Assembly: GCF_004364125.1 (NCBI RefSeq) | Contig: NZ_SNZV01000002.1 | Span: 248,001-312,000 of the forward strand | Direction: 5' to 3' | Length of the DNA: 64,000 nucleotides | Origin: Sphingobacterium paludis | GTDB lineage: Bacteria; Bacteroidota; Bacteroidia; Sphingobacteriales; Sphingobacteriaceae | Part shown: piece by piece, positions 18,107-27,300 of the stretch | Position numbering within the stretch: the stretch's first letter is position 1 | Layout: each line of letters opens with the position of its first letter | The notes under the pieces: model-generated | What the model was told of the DNA's origin: nothing | The model's database searches: none | What the model saw: only the letters and a program-made list of their open reading frames with translations | Program-made: the position numbers and the translations under genes

Positions 18107-18185
18107 ATTTAAGAAGAATTTAGTAGCAAGATAAAGCGCAATGTCATATCTGCGGAATAATAAAACCCATGTGGATTCATTTCTT

Positions 18186-18193
18186 TATCTTTG
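18186..18193 (+). promoter_or_regulatory. -7 box of the DEAD-box helicase gene
   Basis: TATCTTTG is an exact TAnnTTTG match and sits only four bases before the ATG at 18198. It argues against an upstream start at 18141 and for a leaderless or nearly leaderless mRNA. Confidence 0.5.
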
Positions 18194-18197
18194 CCAA

Positions 18198-19514
18198 ATG
18201 GCATCATTTGAAGATTTCAAACTTAATAGGCAACTGCTTAATGCAATTGAAGAGGCTGGTTACCGTATACCTACAGAAATACAACAAAAAGCAATCACGC
18301 CGATTTTAGCGGGGCAGGATGTAATGGGGATTGCTCAGACCGGTACAGGAAAGACCGCCGCTTTCGTCTTGCCTTTACTCATGAAATTGAAGTATGCTCA
18401 GGGCCAAGACCCACGCGCCTTGATATTGTCTCCGACCCGCGAGCTGGCGATGCAGATTGAAGAGAATGTGCGTACGTTTTCTACGTATTTAGACCTGCGC
18501 ACGATCGTGCTTTACGGCGGTTTAGGACCAAAGACGCAGAAAGAGCAGCTTGCGAAAGGCTGTGACATCATCGTCGCTACACCTGGGCGTTTTCTCGATT
18601 TATACTTAGAGGGGGATATCAACCTGAAAAGTTTGAAGTTTTTGGTGATGGATGAAGCCGATAAGATGATGGATATGGGATTTATTGGGAAGATTCACAG
18701 GATTTTAGAAGTTGTGCCGCGAAAGCGCCAAAACCTGCTCTTTTCTGCTACCATGAGTGAGTTGGTCCGTAAAATATCCGGCGACTTCCTTGCTTTCCCA
18801 ACCGTGATCGAAGTAACGGAGCAGGCAACGCCTGCACAGACTGTGGCGCAAAGCCTGTATGAGGTGCCTAATCTAAAAACCAAGTTAAACTTGTTGCAGT
18901 ACTTGCTGCTCGATAGCGAATCTTTTCATCGTATAATCGTTTTCTGTAAAACGAAAAACGTGGCAGACAATGTCTTTCACTTTTTGGAGCGTAAATATGG
19001 CGATGAGCATGTGCGTGTGATCCATGCCAACAAGGGTCAAAATACGCGCATAAATTCTATCAACGCTTTTAAAGAAGGGTCTATCCGTATTTTAGTAGCA
19101 ACTGATGTTGCAGCGCGAGGGTTGGATGTATCCAACGTTAGTCATGTCTTTAATTTTGATGTACCTATTGTGGTGGAAGATTATGTGCACCGTATTGGGC
19201 GTACGGGGCGTGCTTACAACGAAGGTGATGCCATTACGTTTTGTAACCCGGCAGAAGCGTATTACATTGAAAAGATCGAAAAATTGATTCGGCAAGAAAT
19301 ACCGCGGAAGGAGTTTCCAGCAAATGTATTTGTGGAAGATACGGGCTATGAAGAAAAGCAGGATATAGCTCGGGAGATCGATGCGCAGAAGCGGAAGGAA
19401 AACCCAGATTTTAAAGGAGCCTTTCACGAGAAGAAACATGCGCATAAAAGCAACGCCCGCCAGAAAGCTTCTGGAAAAAAAAGAACGGGTGTAAAAACTA
19501 AAAAAGGACGCTAA
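18198..19514 (+). CDS. DEAD-box ATP-dependent RNA helicase
   Basis: A 438-residue helicase that remodels RNA, e.g. in ribosome assembly or cold adaptation. Motifs in order: Q-motif (FEDFKLN...PTEIQQ, about 4-30), motif I AQTGTGKT (46-53), PTRELA (79-84), DEAD (152-155), SAT (183-185), and the C-terminal RecA domain with ATDVAARGLD and HRIGRTGR. The last 40 residues are lysine/arginine-rich, a likely RNA-binding tail of the RhlE/DbpA kind. I chose M at 18198, where the family begins (MASFEDF), and a -7 box directly upstream supports this. A small membrane protein gene follows 3 nt after the stop. Confidence 0.94.
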   Translation: MASFEDFKLNRQLLNAIEEAGYRIPTEIQQKAITPILAGQDVMGIAQTGTGKTAAFVLPLLMKLKYAQGQDPRALILSPTRELAMQIEENVRTFSTYLDLRTIVLYGGLGPKTQKEQLAKGCDIIVATPGRFLDLYLEGDINLKSLKFLVMDEADKMMDMGFIGKIHRILEVVPRKRQNLLFSATMSELVRKISGDFLAFPTVIEVTEQATPAQTVAQSLYEVPNLKTKLNLLQYLLLDSESFHRIIVFCKTKNVADNVFHFLERKYGDEHVRVIHANKGQNTRINSINAFKEGSIRILVATDVAARGLDVSNVSHVFNFDVPIVVEDYVHRIGRTGRAYNEGDAITFCNPAEAYYIEKIEKLIRQEIPRKEFPANVFVEDTGYEEKQDIAREIDAQKRKENPDFKGAFHEKKHAHKSNARQKASGKKRTGVKTKKGR

Positions 19515-19517
19515 TAC

Positions 19518-19760
19518 ATGAGATTGACCCCGCTAAATATCGTGCTGGCCTGTGTGATTACTTGGATAATATCCGAGTGGGGAAGCGAGCAGCTGCTTTT
19601 ACCTTGGTGGCAAGTCGCCCTTTTTACAGGAAGCTTGCTCTTTGCCGATATTTTGTTCAGGGTTTTTGTGAAGGATATAAAAAAGCTATGGATCTTGGAA
19701 ATAGGCTTTGTCCTTGTTTCGGGAATACTAGCTGTCGGTTTGAAAATATTTTGGAATTAG
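19518..19760 (+). CDS. Small hypothetical membrane protein
   Basis: An 80-residue protein with three hydrophobic segments (about 6-22, 30-48 and 57-77) and few charged residues apart from the FVKDIKKLW loop. No family is recognised. It begins 3 nt after the helicase stop, so it is probably translated from the same mRNA. The gldC gene starts 84 nt downstream. Confidence 0.6.
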   Translation: MRLTPLNIVLACVITWIISEWGSEQLLLPWWQVALFTGSLLFADILFRVFVKDIKKLWILEIGFVLVSGILAVGLKIFWN

Positions 19761-19844
19761 TCGATAGGCCATTGGTGCTTTTCCAACCCAATTTAGATTT
19801 GGATTGCAGCCATGGTCTCGACAAAAAAAAAATAACGTATAAAA

Positions 19845-20195
19845 ATGAAGAAAGCAGAAATAAAACTGAATGTTGTTTTAGATGAAAACAACGTTCCAGA
19901 TAGTATTGATTGGTCATCAACAGACGGCGAGACAGCCGACCAAATGCCTGCCAAAGCGATGTTTCTAGCCTTGTGGGATGCACAGTACAAGAACTCGTTG
20001 CGCATTGATCTTTGGACAAAAGAGATGCCGTATGATGAGATGAAAAGATTCTTTTACGAAACCCTACAGACATTAGGCGATTCGTTTTTACGCGCCTCAG
20101 GTGGTGATCCTATGGCCGAAAAAGTCATCGCGGATTTGCGGGATTACTGTGCACACTTTGGTGATAAAATGGAAGTATTGGAACAAGAATCTTAA
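19845..20195 (+). CDS. gldC: Gliding motility-associated protein GldC
   Basis: A 116-residue soluble protein resembling GldC of Flavobacterium. The family blocks are LDENNVPDSIDW, AKAMFLALWD, LRIDLWTKEMPYDEMKRFFYETL and a C-terminal DYCAHFGDKMEVLE. GldC stabilises the gliding apparatus in motile Flavobacteriia. It is also conserved in many non-gliding Bacteroidota, so its presence does not prove motility. No other gld genes are nearby. It is followed by an EVE-domain gene 32 nt downstream. Confidence 0.88.
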   Translation: MKKAEIKLNVVLDENNVPDSIDWSSTDGETADQMPAKAMFLALWDAQYKNSLRIDLWTKEMPYDEMKRFFYETLQTLGDSFLRASGGDPMAEKVIADLRDYCAHFGDKMEVLEQES

Positions 20196-20227
20196 ACGGA
20201 GTACCTCCTTTATTGAAACGTAATACG

Positions 20228-20638
20228 ATGAATTATTTCCTTGTCAAGTCTGAGCCCTTTAAATATAGCTGGGATCAGTTTAATAAAGATGGAGAAACCT
20301 TTTGGGATGGTGTACGGAATTATCAAGCTCGTAACAATCTCAAAGCGATGAAAAACGGCGATCTTGTGCTCTTTTACCATAGTAATGAAGGGAAGGAGAT
20401 CGTGGGCTTAGCAAAAGTGGTGAAAGAGTTTTATCAAGATCCGACGACGGACGATGAACGTTGGGTCGTGGTGGATTTGGCTCCGGTGGAAACTTTTAAA
20501 ACGCCAGTAACGCTGGAAACCATTAAGGCCGACGAATTTCTACAGGATATCGCACTTGTGCGCCAAGGGAGACTTTCTGTTATGCCGCTAAAAGTAGAGG
20601 AGTTTGATCGGATCATCGCGCTCGGCAATGCAGGATAA
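20228..20638 (+). CDS. EVE domain-containing protein
   Basis: A 136-residue single-domain protein, MNYFLVKSEPFKYSWDQF..., of the EVE (PUA-like) family. These proteins bind modified bases in RNA or DNA through an aromatic pocket. Characteristic blocks are FWDGVRNYQARNNLK (about 24-38), MKNGDLVLFYHSNEGKEIVGLAKV and a C-terminal DIALVRQGRLSVMPL. The true start is ATG 20228; an upstream TTG would add five unlikely residues. The modified-base ligand is unknown. It is downstream of gldC and ends before a convergent terminator. Confidence 0.92.
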   Translation: MNYFLVKSEPFKYSWDQFNKDGETFWDGVRNYQARNNLKAMKNGDLVLFYHSNEGKEIVGLAKVVKEFYQDPTTDDERWVVVDLAPVETFKTPVTLETIKADEFLQDIALVRQGRLSVMPLKVEEFDRIIALGNAG

Positions 20639-20671
20639 CAATAGATAAGTCCTATAAAGATCATCCTATAA

Positions 20672-20717
20672 AAAACGCGTCATTGCCAGGGTCCGTTACC
20701 AAGCAATGGCGCGTTTT
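20672..20717. terminator. Bidirectional terminator
   Basis: A 15-bp stem (20672-20686 with 20703-20717, one T·G pair) with A4 and T4 at its base separates the EVE gene (+) from the thioesterase gene (-). Confidence 0.8.
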
Positions 20718-20747
20718 CGCTACGTTGATCTAGATTTTTATGAGCTG

Positions 20748-21272
20748 CTAATCCTTTAGCGCCGCATTCACAATATTTTTGAGCTCAATAGCGTCTTCAG
20801 GCTTGATCTTCCCACTCAGTATCAGCCGTAAAGCTCGGCGCTGTGACGCCCGCTCGTACAGTTCATGTTCAAGTGTTGTTTCCGGAATAAGCTCAGGCAC
20901 TTTTGTAGGCTGATTGTCTTTATTGATCGCGACAAAGGTGTAGTAGGCCTCATTGGACTTTTCCCGTGTTCCTTCGGGAAGGTTTTGCGCGAATATTTCC
21001 ATACGTACCTCCATAGATGTCGAAAAAGCCCGCGTCACTTGCGCCTGTATCGTGACGACTTCACCTAATTTTATCGACCGTTTGAATGATACATTGTCTA
21101 CAGAGACGGTAACTACCGGACTGTTGGAATGTTTTTGCGCGGCCATTGCTGCGCAGATATCCATCCAGTACAATAACCGCCCGCCCATGAGGTTTCCGAA
21201 CGTGTTGGTATCATTTGGTAACACCAGTTCGTTCATTTCGGTGTAGGATTCCTTTGCTAATTTTGTATTCAT
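20748..21272 (-). CDS. Acyl-CoA thioesterase (hotdog fold, YciA/BACH type)
   Basis: A 174-residue thioesterase that hydrolyses acyl-CoA to free acid and CoA. NTFGNLMGGRLLYWMD (about 21-36) contains the catalytic Asn/Asp region of the hotdog helix. SVDNVSFKRSIKLGEVVTIQAQV (about 57-79) is the typical following strand-loop-strand. The length suits one hotdog domain with a C-terminal extension. It overlaps the upstream SDR gene by 4 nt, indicating a shared mRNA. Confidence 0.92.
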   Translation of the reverse strand: MNTKLAKESYTEMNELVLPNDTNTFGNLMGGRLLYWMDICAAMAAQKHSNSPVVTVSVDNVSFKRSIKLGEVVTIQAQVTRAFSTSMEVRMEIFAQNLPEGTREKSNEAYYTFVAINKDNQPTKVPELIPETTLEHELYERASQRRALRLILSGKIKPEDAIELKNIVNAALKD

Positions 21273-22207
21273 GGCTGCGTGTATAATGCTAATTGTCTCT
21301 TTATTGCTTCAAATGATTGTCGTAACGGGGTAGGGCGAAAGCCAAGCTCTTGTTTCGATTTCGTTAGTATAAATCCTGTTTTGGCAGGTCTGTTTTCTGC
21401 CTGTCCAATATCCGCAGCCGAGATAGGCTGAATGAGCTGCTGATCCAGCCGCCAAAAATCGGCTACCTGCTGTGCGATTTCCAAAATGCTGAAGAGTTGC
21501 TCACTGGAGATATGGTATATCCCGGAGGCCTCCTTTTGCGCCGCCAAGATACAGGCGTCTGCGAGGTCGTCAACCCAAGTCGGCATACGCCATTGGTCTT
21601 TTACCACGGTTATGGTTTCGCCTTGGGCTAGTTTATTCTTCACCCAAAGGACGAGGTTCGATCGGTTGGGATCGTTGATCACACCATAGACAAGTATCGT
21701 GCGCAAAATGGCACAGGTGCAGTCCGTGTTCTGGATGGCTTGCTCGGCAAGCAGCTTGCTTTGCCCGTAGGCATTACAGGGGGTTGGCAAATCATCTTCC
21801 CCATAGGGGCCCTTCTTCCCGTCAAATACAAAATCGGTAGATAAAAACGTCAAATGTATTCCGTGTGCCGAACAAATTTTAGCCAGTCGCTCTACAAACA
21901 AGACATTCACGCGCTCGCACAATTCCGGATCACGATCGCAAAGTTCTACGCTGGTTATTGCAGCCGTGTGGATGATATGGGTAGGTGAGAAGCTCGCTAC
22001 CAGCTTAAGAAAAGATCCATCGTCTTCCAGATCACATGCCACAAAGGTATACCCGATTTTGTTTGGATTTCGATTGCTGCTTTTTGATGTAGCCAGTACC
22101 GTGGCATTCGGGGCACTCGCCAGTTTATCAATAAGCTTCTGACCAAGGAATCCATTCGAGCCCGTTACGAGAATGCGTTTTTCACGCTGATCCCTTAATT
22201 TGTCCAT
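21269..22207 (-). CDS. SDR-family NAD(P)-dependent reductase, RmlD-like
   Basis: A 312-residue extended short-chain dehydrogenase. The NAD(P)-binding TGSNGFLGQK (15-24) begins the Rossmann fold. FLSTDFVFDGKKGPYGEDD and NAYGQSKLLAEQ give the catalytic Thr/Ser and the YxxxK pair of the RmlD (dTDP-4-dehydrorhamnose reductase) branch. The substrate is not evident: no other rml genes are near, and the gene is flanked by an M28 peptidase and a thioesterase. The start overlaps the upstream M28 gene by 13 nt. Confidence 0.87.
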   Translation of the reverse strand: MDKLRDQREKRILVTGSNGFLGQKLIDKLASAPNATVLATSKSSNRNPNKIGYTFVACDLEDDGSFLKLVASFSPTHIIHTAAITSVELCDRDPELCERVNVLFVERLAKICSAHGIHLTFLSTDFVFDGKKGPYGEDDLPTPCNAYGQSKLLAEQAIQNTDCTCAILRTILVYGVINDPNRSNLVLWVKNKLAQGETITVVKDQWRMPTWVDDLADACILAAQKEASGIYHISSEQLFSILEIAQQVADFWRLDQQLIQPISAADIGQAENRPAKTGFILTKSKQELGFRPTPLRQSFEAIKRQLALYTQP

Positions 22208-23148
22208 ATAAAATCCATTTTTGCTTCGTTCATGGAATTGTCTATCACCATTCTTTCCAATTCTAGTATAGCGTGTAAGGCTTTGTAATCAATCTTATCC
22301 GCATCATCTCCCGGTTTATGGTAATCATCATGCCCCCCAGTATGGAAGAACAATACGGGGATATTCTTTTTATAAAATGATGTTTGATCAGAACCACCGT
22401 TGCCATCTTTGCTGGTGTAAAATTTAATGTCACTTTTAACGTTCGTAAATATTGCCGGGAATTTTGAACTGGTACCGTATCCAATGATAGCAAGTCCATT
22501 TTCAGGGTTATAGCGGCCTATCATATCCATATTCAACATCCACTGCATGTCAGCTAGCGGTAGGGTAGGATGCTCTGTAAAATATTTGGAACCCAATAAG
22601 CCGAGTTCCTCCGCCCCAAATGCGATAAACAGCAAATTGCACTTCTCTTTTTCCGTATTGGTTGCGTAATGGCGAGCCAATTCCAGTAAACCAGCAACCC
22701 CAGAGGCATTATCATCAGCACCATTGTGAATCTTGCCAACCCCTAGGGAATCTCGTGAACTACCTTGATGCCCCTCTCCCAAATGATCATAGTGGGCGCC
22801 TATCACAATGGTGTATGGCGCACCATTGTCTATAAACCCAATGATGTTGTCTGCTTTGCGGATGCTGTCTTTCACGACCACCCGCGTTACCTTTGCCGTG
22901 AACGTTTGGCGGTACCCCTTTTCGCCTTTGGGGGTAAGCCCATAGCGCTTGAACTCTTTTTCGATATAGTTGGCTGCTTTTTTCACCTGTTTGGAGCCTG
23001 TTCCGCGTCCTTTCATGTTGTCATCAGCAAGAAAATAGATGTGTTTCTTCAACCGTTCGGTGTCCATCTGTGCGAAGGCAATTTTTCCGAGTGACAACAA
23101 CGATAAGCAAAGCATTACCGTTCTTAAATTGCGGAGATTTTCTTTCAT
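22195..23148 (-). CDS. Secreted M28 family aminopeptidase
   Basis: A 318-residue exported zinc peptidase. A signal peptide (about 1-27) precedes MKGRGTGSKQ, and the M28 zinc ligands are visible in VIGAHYDHLG (His), GADDNASGVAGLLELAR (Asp), AFGAEELGLLGS (Glu-Glu), NMDMIGR (Asp) and GHDDYHKPGDD (His). The start is placed at ATG 23148. An in-frame TTG two codons upstream is itself part of the -7 box, so the transcript would begin about at the ATG. Confidence 0.92.
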   Translation of the reverse strand: MKENLRNLRTVMLCLSLLSLGKIAFAQMDTERLKKHIYFLADDNMKGRGTGSKQVKKAANYIEKEFKRYGLTPKGEKGYRQTFTAKVTRVVVKDSIRKADNIIGFIDNGAPYTIVIGAHYDHLGEGHQGSSRDSLGVGKIHNGADDNASGVAGLLELARHYATNTEKEKCNLLFIAFGAEELGLLGSKYFTEHPTLPLADMQWMLNMDMIGRYNPENGLAIIGYGTSSKFPAIFTNVKSDIKFYTSKDGNGGSDQTSFYKKNIPVLFFHTGGHDDYHKPGDDADKIDYKALHAILELERMVIDNSMNEAKMDFIWTN

Positions 23149-23151
23149 GTT

Positions 23152-23183
23152 CAAACTTAGAAAAATTCGTTAGGATATGCAAC
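23152..23183 (-). promoter_or_regulatory. Promoter of the M28 peptidase/SDR/thioesterase operon
   Basis: Minus-strand GTTG (23180-23183), 20 nt spacer, then TAAGTTTG (23152-23159), an exact -7 match. Only three bases remain before the ATG at 23148, so the mRNA is predicted to be leaderless. Confidence 0.62.
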
Positions 23184-23240
23184 TTGCAGGCCAGAAGGGA
23201 AGCGGTACATCGATGTTTGTCGATGCATCTGGACGTGGGG

Positions 23241-23275
23241 AAAAAAGAAGCCCCGAATCGGGATCGAATCGGGGC
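23241..23275 (-). terminator. Terminator after lspA
   Basis: A GC-rich stem (GCCCCGA 23250-23256 with TCGGGGC 23269-23275) is followed on the minus strand by TTCTTTTTT (23241-23249). It ends 6 nt past the lspA stop. Confidence 0.85.
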
Positions 23276-23280
23276 TGCTG

Positions 23281-23931
23281 TTAATCTTCCAAAACTTCGC
23301 TATTTGCCGATTCTTTCTCGACATGCTCTTCTTTGAAGTAGCGCCGTTGAAAGATCAGTATTAGAAATACGCCGACAGATATTGCTGAATCAGCTACATT
23401 AAAAACAGGCCGGAAAAACAAGAAATGTTCACCTCCCCATACGGGAAACCAGTCGGGGAAGGTTCCTTCTACTAAGGGGAAGTACAGCATGTCCACGACT
23501 TTACCATGGAACAGCGAAGAATATCCACCTCCATCTGGGAACAAAACTGCTTTGTCATAAAAGGTGCTTTCGCTAAAGATGAGACCATAAAAGGTGGAAT
23601 CGATAATGTTTCCGAGTGCGCCCGCAAATATCAGCGCTACGTTTAATATAAATCCTCTGTGGTACTTATTCTTGACCATGTAAAATAGCCCATAACCAAT
23701 ACCCGCTACCGCGATTATCCGGAATAATGTCAAAAACAACTTTCCGAACTCGCCGCCGAACTCCATTCCCCAGGCCATGCCATTGTTTTCAATGAAGTGA
23801 ATCAGGAATTTATTCCCCAAAACGTTAAAGTCTTGACCAATGGTCATGTTCAGTTTTACCCAAAATTTAGACAATTGATCAACGAGAAGGATGACGGCAA
23901 TGAGTACGAGTGGTTTTGTGTAGCCTTTCAT
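23281..23931 (-). CDS. lspA: Lipoprotein signal peptidase (signal peptidase II)
   Basis: LspA (216 residues from this start) is a four-helix inner-membrane aspartyl protease that removes signal peptides from prolipoproteins. ENNGMAWG (residues about 49-56), GALGNIIDSTFYG (first catalytic Asp) and FNVADSAISVG (second catalytic Asp) are intact. An insert of about 35 residues (ESTFYDKAVLF...HGKVVDMLYF) lies between the helices, as in other Bacteroidota LspA. I chose ATG 23931 (MKGYTKPL), because a longer start at 23988 adds a non-hydrophobic stretch that is itself the terminator hairpin of the upstream gene. Confidence 0.93.
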   Translation of the reverse strand: MKGYTKPLVLIAVILLVDQLSKFWVKLNMTIGQDFNVLGNKFLIHFIENNGMAWGMEFGGEFGKLFLTLFRIIAVAGIGYGLFYMVKNKYHRGFILNVALIFAGALGNIIDSTFYGLIFSESTFYDKAVLFPDGGGYSSLFHGKVVDMLYFPLVEGTFPDWFPVWGGEHFLFFRPVFNVADSAISVGVFLILIFQRRYFKEEHVEKESANSEVLED

Positions 23932-23938
23932 ATAGATG

Positions 23939-23977
23939 AAAAATGAGGCAGCCCCAAAATATGGAGGCATCCTCATT
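23939..23977 (-). terminator. Probable terminator between the DksA-like gene and lspA
   Basis: Minus-strand AATGAGG (23971-23977) pairs with CCTCATT (23942-23948), with further imperfect pairing inside, followed by TTTTTC. Its position supports the shorter lspA start. Confidence 0.5.
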
Positions 23978-23994
23978 CTAAAATTCATTAAAAA

Positions 23995-24381
23995 TTAATA
24001 CTGTTTGTTCTTAGCTTCGATGCTCAACGTCGTGTGTGGAACTGCTTTTAAACGCTCCTTTTGGATAAGTTTGCCCGTTTCACGGCAAATGCCATACGTT
24101 TTGTTTTCGATACGAACCAAGGCTGCTTCAAGATTATCAATAAATTTCTTTTGACGCGCCGCCAATTGGTTTACTTGCTCCTTTTCCAATGTAGCAGAGC
24201 CATCTTCAAGCGTCTTGTACGTGCCCGCCGTATCATCCGTACCATTGGCATTACTGTTACTCAATGTTGAAGTTAGTGCGGATAACTCTTCCTTTGCAAT
24301 GCGAAGCTTCTCCAGAATGATATCTTTAAACTCCTGAAGTTCGGCATCGCTGTAGCGTGTTTTTTCGTTAGTCGTTCCCAT
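23995..24381 (-). CDS. TraR/DksA family protein lacking the zinc cysteines
   Basis: A 128-residue protein with the coiled-coil N-terminal region (about 12-45) and the DksA C-terminal segment LEAALVRIENKTYGICRETGKLIQKERLKAVPHTTLSIE. DksA-type proteins bind in the RNA polymerase secondary channel with ppGpp. Where E. coli DksA has a four-cysteine zinc finger, only one Cys (GIC) remains here, with Thr, Lys and His-Thr in the other places. This cysteine-poor form is frequent in Bacteroidota. The gene lies 3 nt after ileS and is probably on its transcript. Confidence 0.88.
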   Translation of the reverse strand: MGTTNEKTRYSDAELQEFKDIILEKLRIAKEELSALTSTLSNSNANGTDDTAGTYKTLEDGSATLEKEQVNQLAARQKKFIDNLEAALVRIENKTYGICRETGKLIQKERLKAVPHTTLSIEAKNKQY

Positions 24382-24384
24382 AAA

Positions 24385-27300
24385 TTAAATTTTACCAATT
24401 AATACCTTTAATTCTATACCATCGATCTCGATAGTATCTCCGGATTCAACTGCTTCGTTAAAGTCTAAAGAGTTTGCTAGAATTTCGGTGCAAATATACG
24501 ACAAATTATCTTTGACAGCGTCTTGAATTTCAGTATTTTGTGTTACGTTTACGTGAATTTTATCGGTAACTTCAAATCCCTTTTCTTTACGAAGGTTCTG
24601 AATTCTATTCACCAATTCTCGTGAAAGACCTTCTTTCCTCAATTCTTCTGTGATATTGACGTCTAATGCTACGGTTAATTTTCCAAGATTAGCTACCTGC
24701 CACCCAGCAACATCCTCTGCGATAATTTCTACATCCTCCGGTTTGATACTATATGTTGTTCCAGCTAGCGCCAAGGATCCCGATTTTTCTAACGTATTAA
24801 TTTGTGAATCATCAAGACTTTGTATTGCTGCTGCGACAGTTTTCATATCCTTACCAACTTTCGCGCCAAGAACTTTGAAATTCGGTTTTATTTTCTTTTT
24901 AATTATGCCGGTTGTGTCGGTAATGAAGGCTATTTCCTTGATGTTTGTTTCTGATAGAATCAGTTCTTTCACCTTTTCCACGCGCGTTTGGAAGGAGCTG
25001 TCCAAGACGGGTACCAAAATTTTATTTAAAGGTTGGCGAACGTTTATTCCTGTTTTTTTGCGCAAAGAAAGTGTCAGGGAAGAGATATCTTGTGCTATGG
25101 ACATCCGTTCTTCCAAATCTTTATCTACCAATTCCTCACGATACAGAGGAAAGTCTGTCAAGTGTACAGATTCTTTGCTGTCTTTTTGTGTTCCGGCCTG
25201 CAAATCCAGAAACAACTGGTCAGAGAAAAATGGCGATATAGGCGACATCAGTTTTGCTACCGTATCCAAACACGTATACAGTGTTTGATAGGCCGAGATC
25301 TTATCTTCTGTATATTCGCCTTTCCAAAAGCGGCGACGACACAAGCGAACGTACCAGTTACTCAAATGCTCATCAACGAAATTTTGGATAGCACGCGCGG
25401 CTCTCGTGGGCTCGTAATCTGCATAACATTCGTCCACTTCCTTCGTCAAGCTGTTCAGTAACGAAATAATCCAACGATCGATCTCCGGACGTTTTTCCAG
25501 TGCTATATCGGCTTCGCTATACGAGAACTTATCAATATTGGCATATAGCGCGAAGAATGCATAGGTATTGTATAATGTTCCGAAAAATTTACGGCGAACC
25601 TCATCGAGACCTTCCACGTTAAACTTCAGGTTGTCCCAAGGTGCAGCATTACTGATCATATACCAGCGCGTAGCGTCGGCACTATATTGATCGATCGTGG
25701 AAAACGGATCTACGCCATTACCGAGGCGTTTAGACATTTTGTTGCCGTTCTTGTCCAGTACCAATCCGTTGGATATCACATTTTTAAAGGCTACTGAACC
25801 CCGGATCATTGTGGAAATGGCATGTAACGTGAAGAACCAGCCTCTTGTCTGATCCACGCCTTCGGCAATAAAGTCTGCAGGGAATGCCTGTTCGTAACCC
25901 TCTTTGAACGGATATTCGTCGCCATTTTCGAGCTTCTCGTGATCGAGGCCCCATTGTGCGTAAGGCATAGCTCCTGAATCAAACCAAACATCGATAAGGT
26001 CAAGCTCGCGAAACATCTTCTGTCCATTTTCCGATACCAGCACCACATTGTCTACGTACGGACGGTGCAAGTCCAGCGCATCGGTATCAAATTTATCAAG
26101 ATACTCTTGATTTATGGCTTTCTCTTCTGCACTTAAGACGGAAGATTCAATGGCATAAAGCAATTGGCTTTTTAATTCAGGAAGGGAACCAATACACAAC
26201 TCTTCATTTTCATCCGCAGAGCGCCAAATAGGCAATGGAGTACCCCAATAGCGTGACCGCGAGAGGTTCCAGTCGACAAGGTTTTCTAGCCAATTTCCAA
26301 ATCGACCTGACCCTGTGGTTTCCGGTTTCCAGTTGATGGTTTTATTTAAACCTACCAACTGTTCTTTCACGGCTGTCGTGCGGATAAACCAACTGTCGAG
26401 CGGGTAATACAAAACCGGCTTGTCCGTGCGCCAACAATGCGGGTAAGTGTGTTCGTATTTTTTGACATCAAATGCCTTGTTTTCTTCTTTTAGTTTGATG
26501 GCGATCAACACATCGGTCGGACGGAACTCTTTATCGGCACGCTCCTCAGCGCTGTAATATTCTTCTTTTACGAAGCGGCCAGCAAAGTCGGTAATCTCCT
26601 TCACAAAACGGCCAGTGCGATCTACCGTAGGCACATCCTTGCCATTTTCGTCGCGTACCAAAATTGCCGGGATACCGTTTTCCTTGCTCACGCGAAAGTC
26701 ATCGGCACCGTAGGTCGGGGCGGCGTGTACAATACCTGTACCATCCTCTGTCGTTACAAAATCACCGGGGATAACACGAAAAGCATCGCGTTGCAACGCT
26801 TCGCTTGTGATATATGGCAACAACTGATGGTAGCGTAAGCCTACAAGGGCTTCGCCTTTAAATTCTCCTGCTACTTCCCAAGGCACAAGCTTAGCACCTA
26901 CTTGAAAATCTTGAAATGGCGCATCCTTGGCCTCAGCCTTAAAGTGCTTGCTGATTAAGTTTTTCGCCAATATAACCGATACCGGCAAGCCTGTGTACTG
27001 GTTGAATGTTTTGATTTTAACGTAGTCAATGTTCTTCCCCACCACTAACGCTGTATTGCTCGGTAACGTCCAAGGAGTCGTTGTCCAAGCGATAAAGGCT
27101 ACATCTTCTTCCTCAGTCTCTACCAAGGTGCTAACCAGAGGGTGCACCTGCGTTTTGTCAAGACGAAACTCTGCAACAATGGTTGTATCTTTTACATCTT
27201 TGTAGGTGCCAGGTTGGTTCAATTCATGAGAACTTAAGCCTGTTCCGGCAGCGGGTGAATAAGGCTGTATGGTGTAACCTTTATAAAGCAACCCTTTTTT

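Noticed and set aside
19845..20195. Taking GldC as proof of gliding motility
   Set aside because: GldC occurs widely in non-gliding Bacteroidota, and no other gld or spr genes are in the window.
24650..25288. 212-codon plus-strand frame inside ileS
   Set aside because: It lies opposite the anticodon/C-terminal region of an unquestionable ileS gene, and its translation has no recognisable motif.
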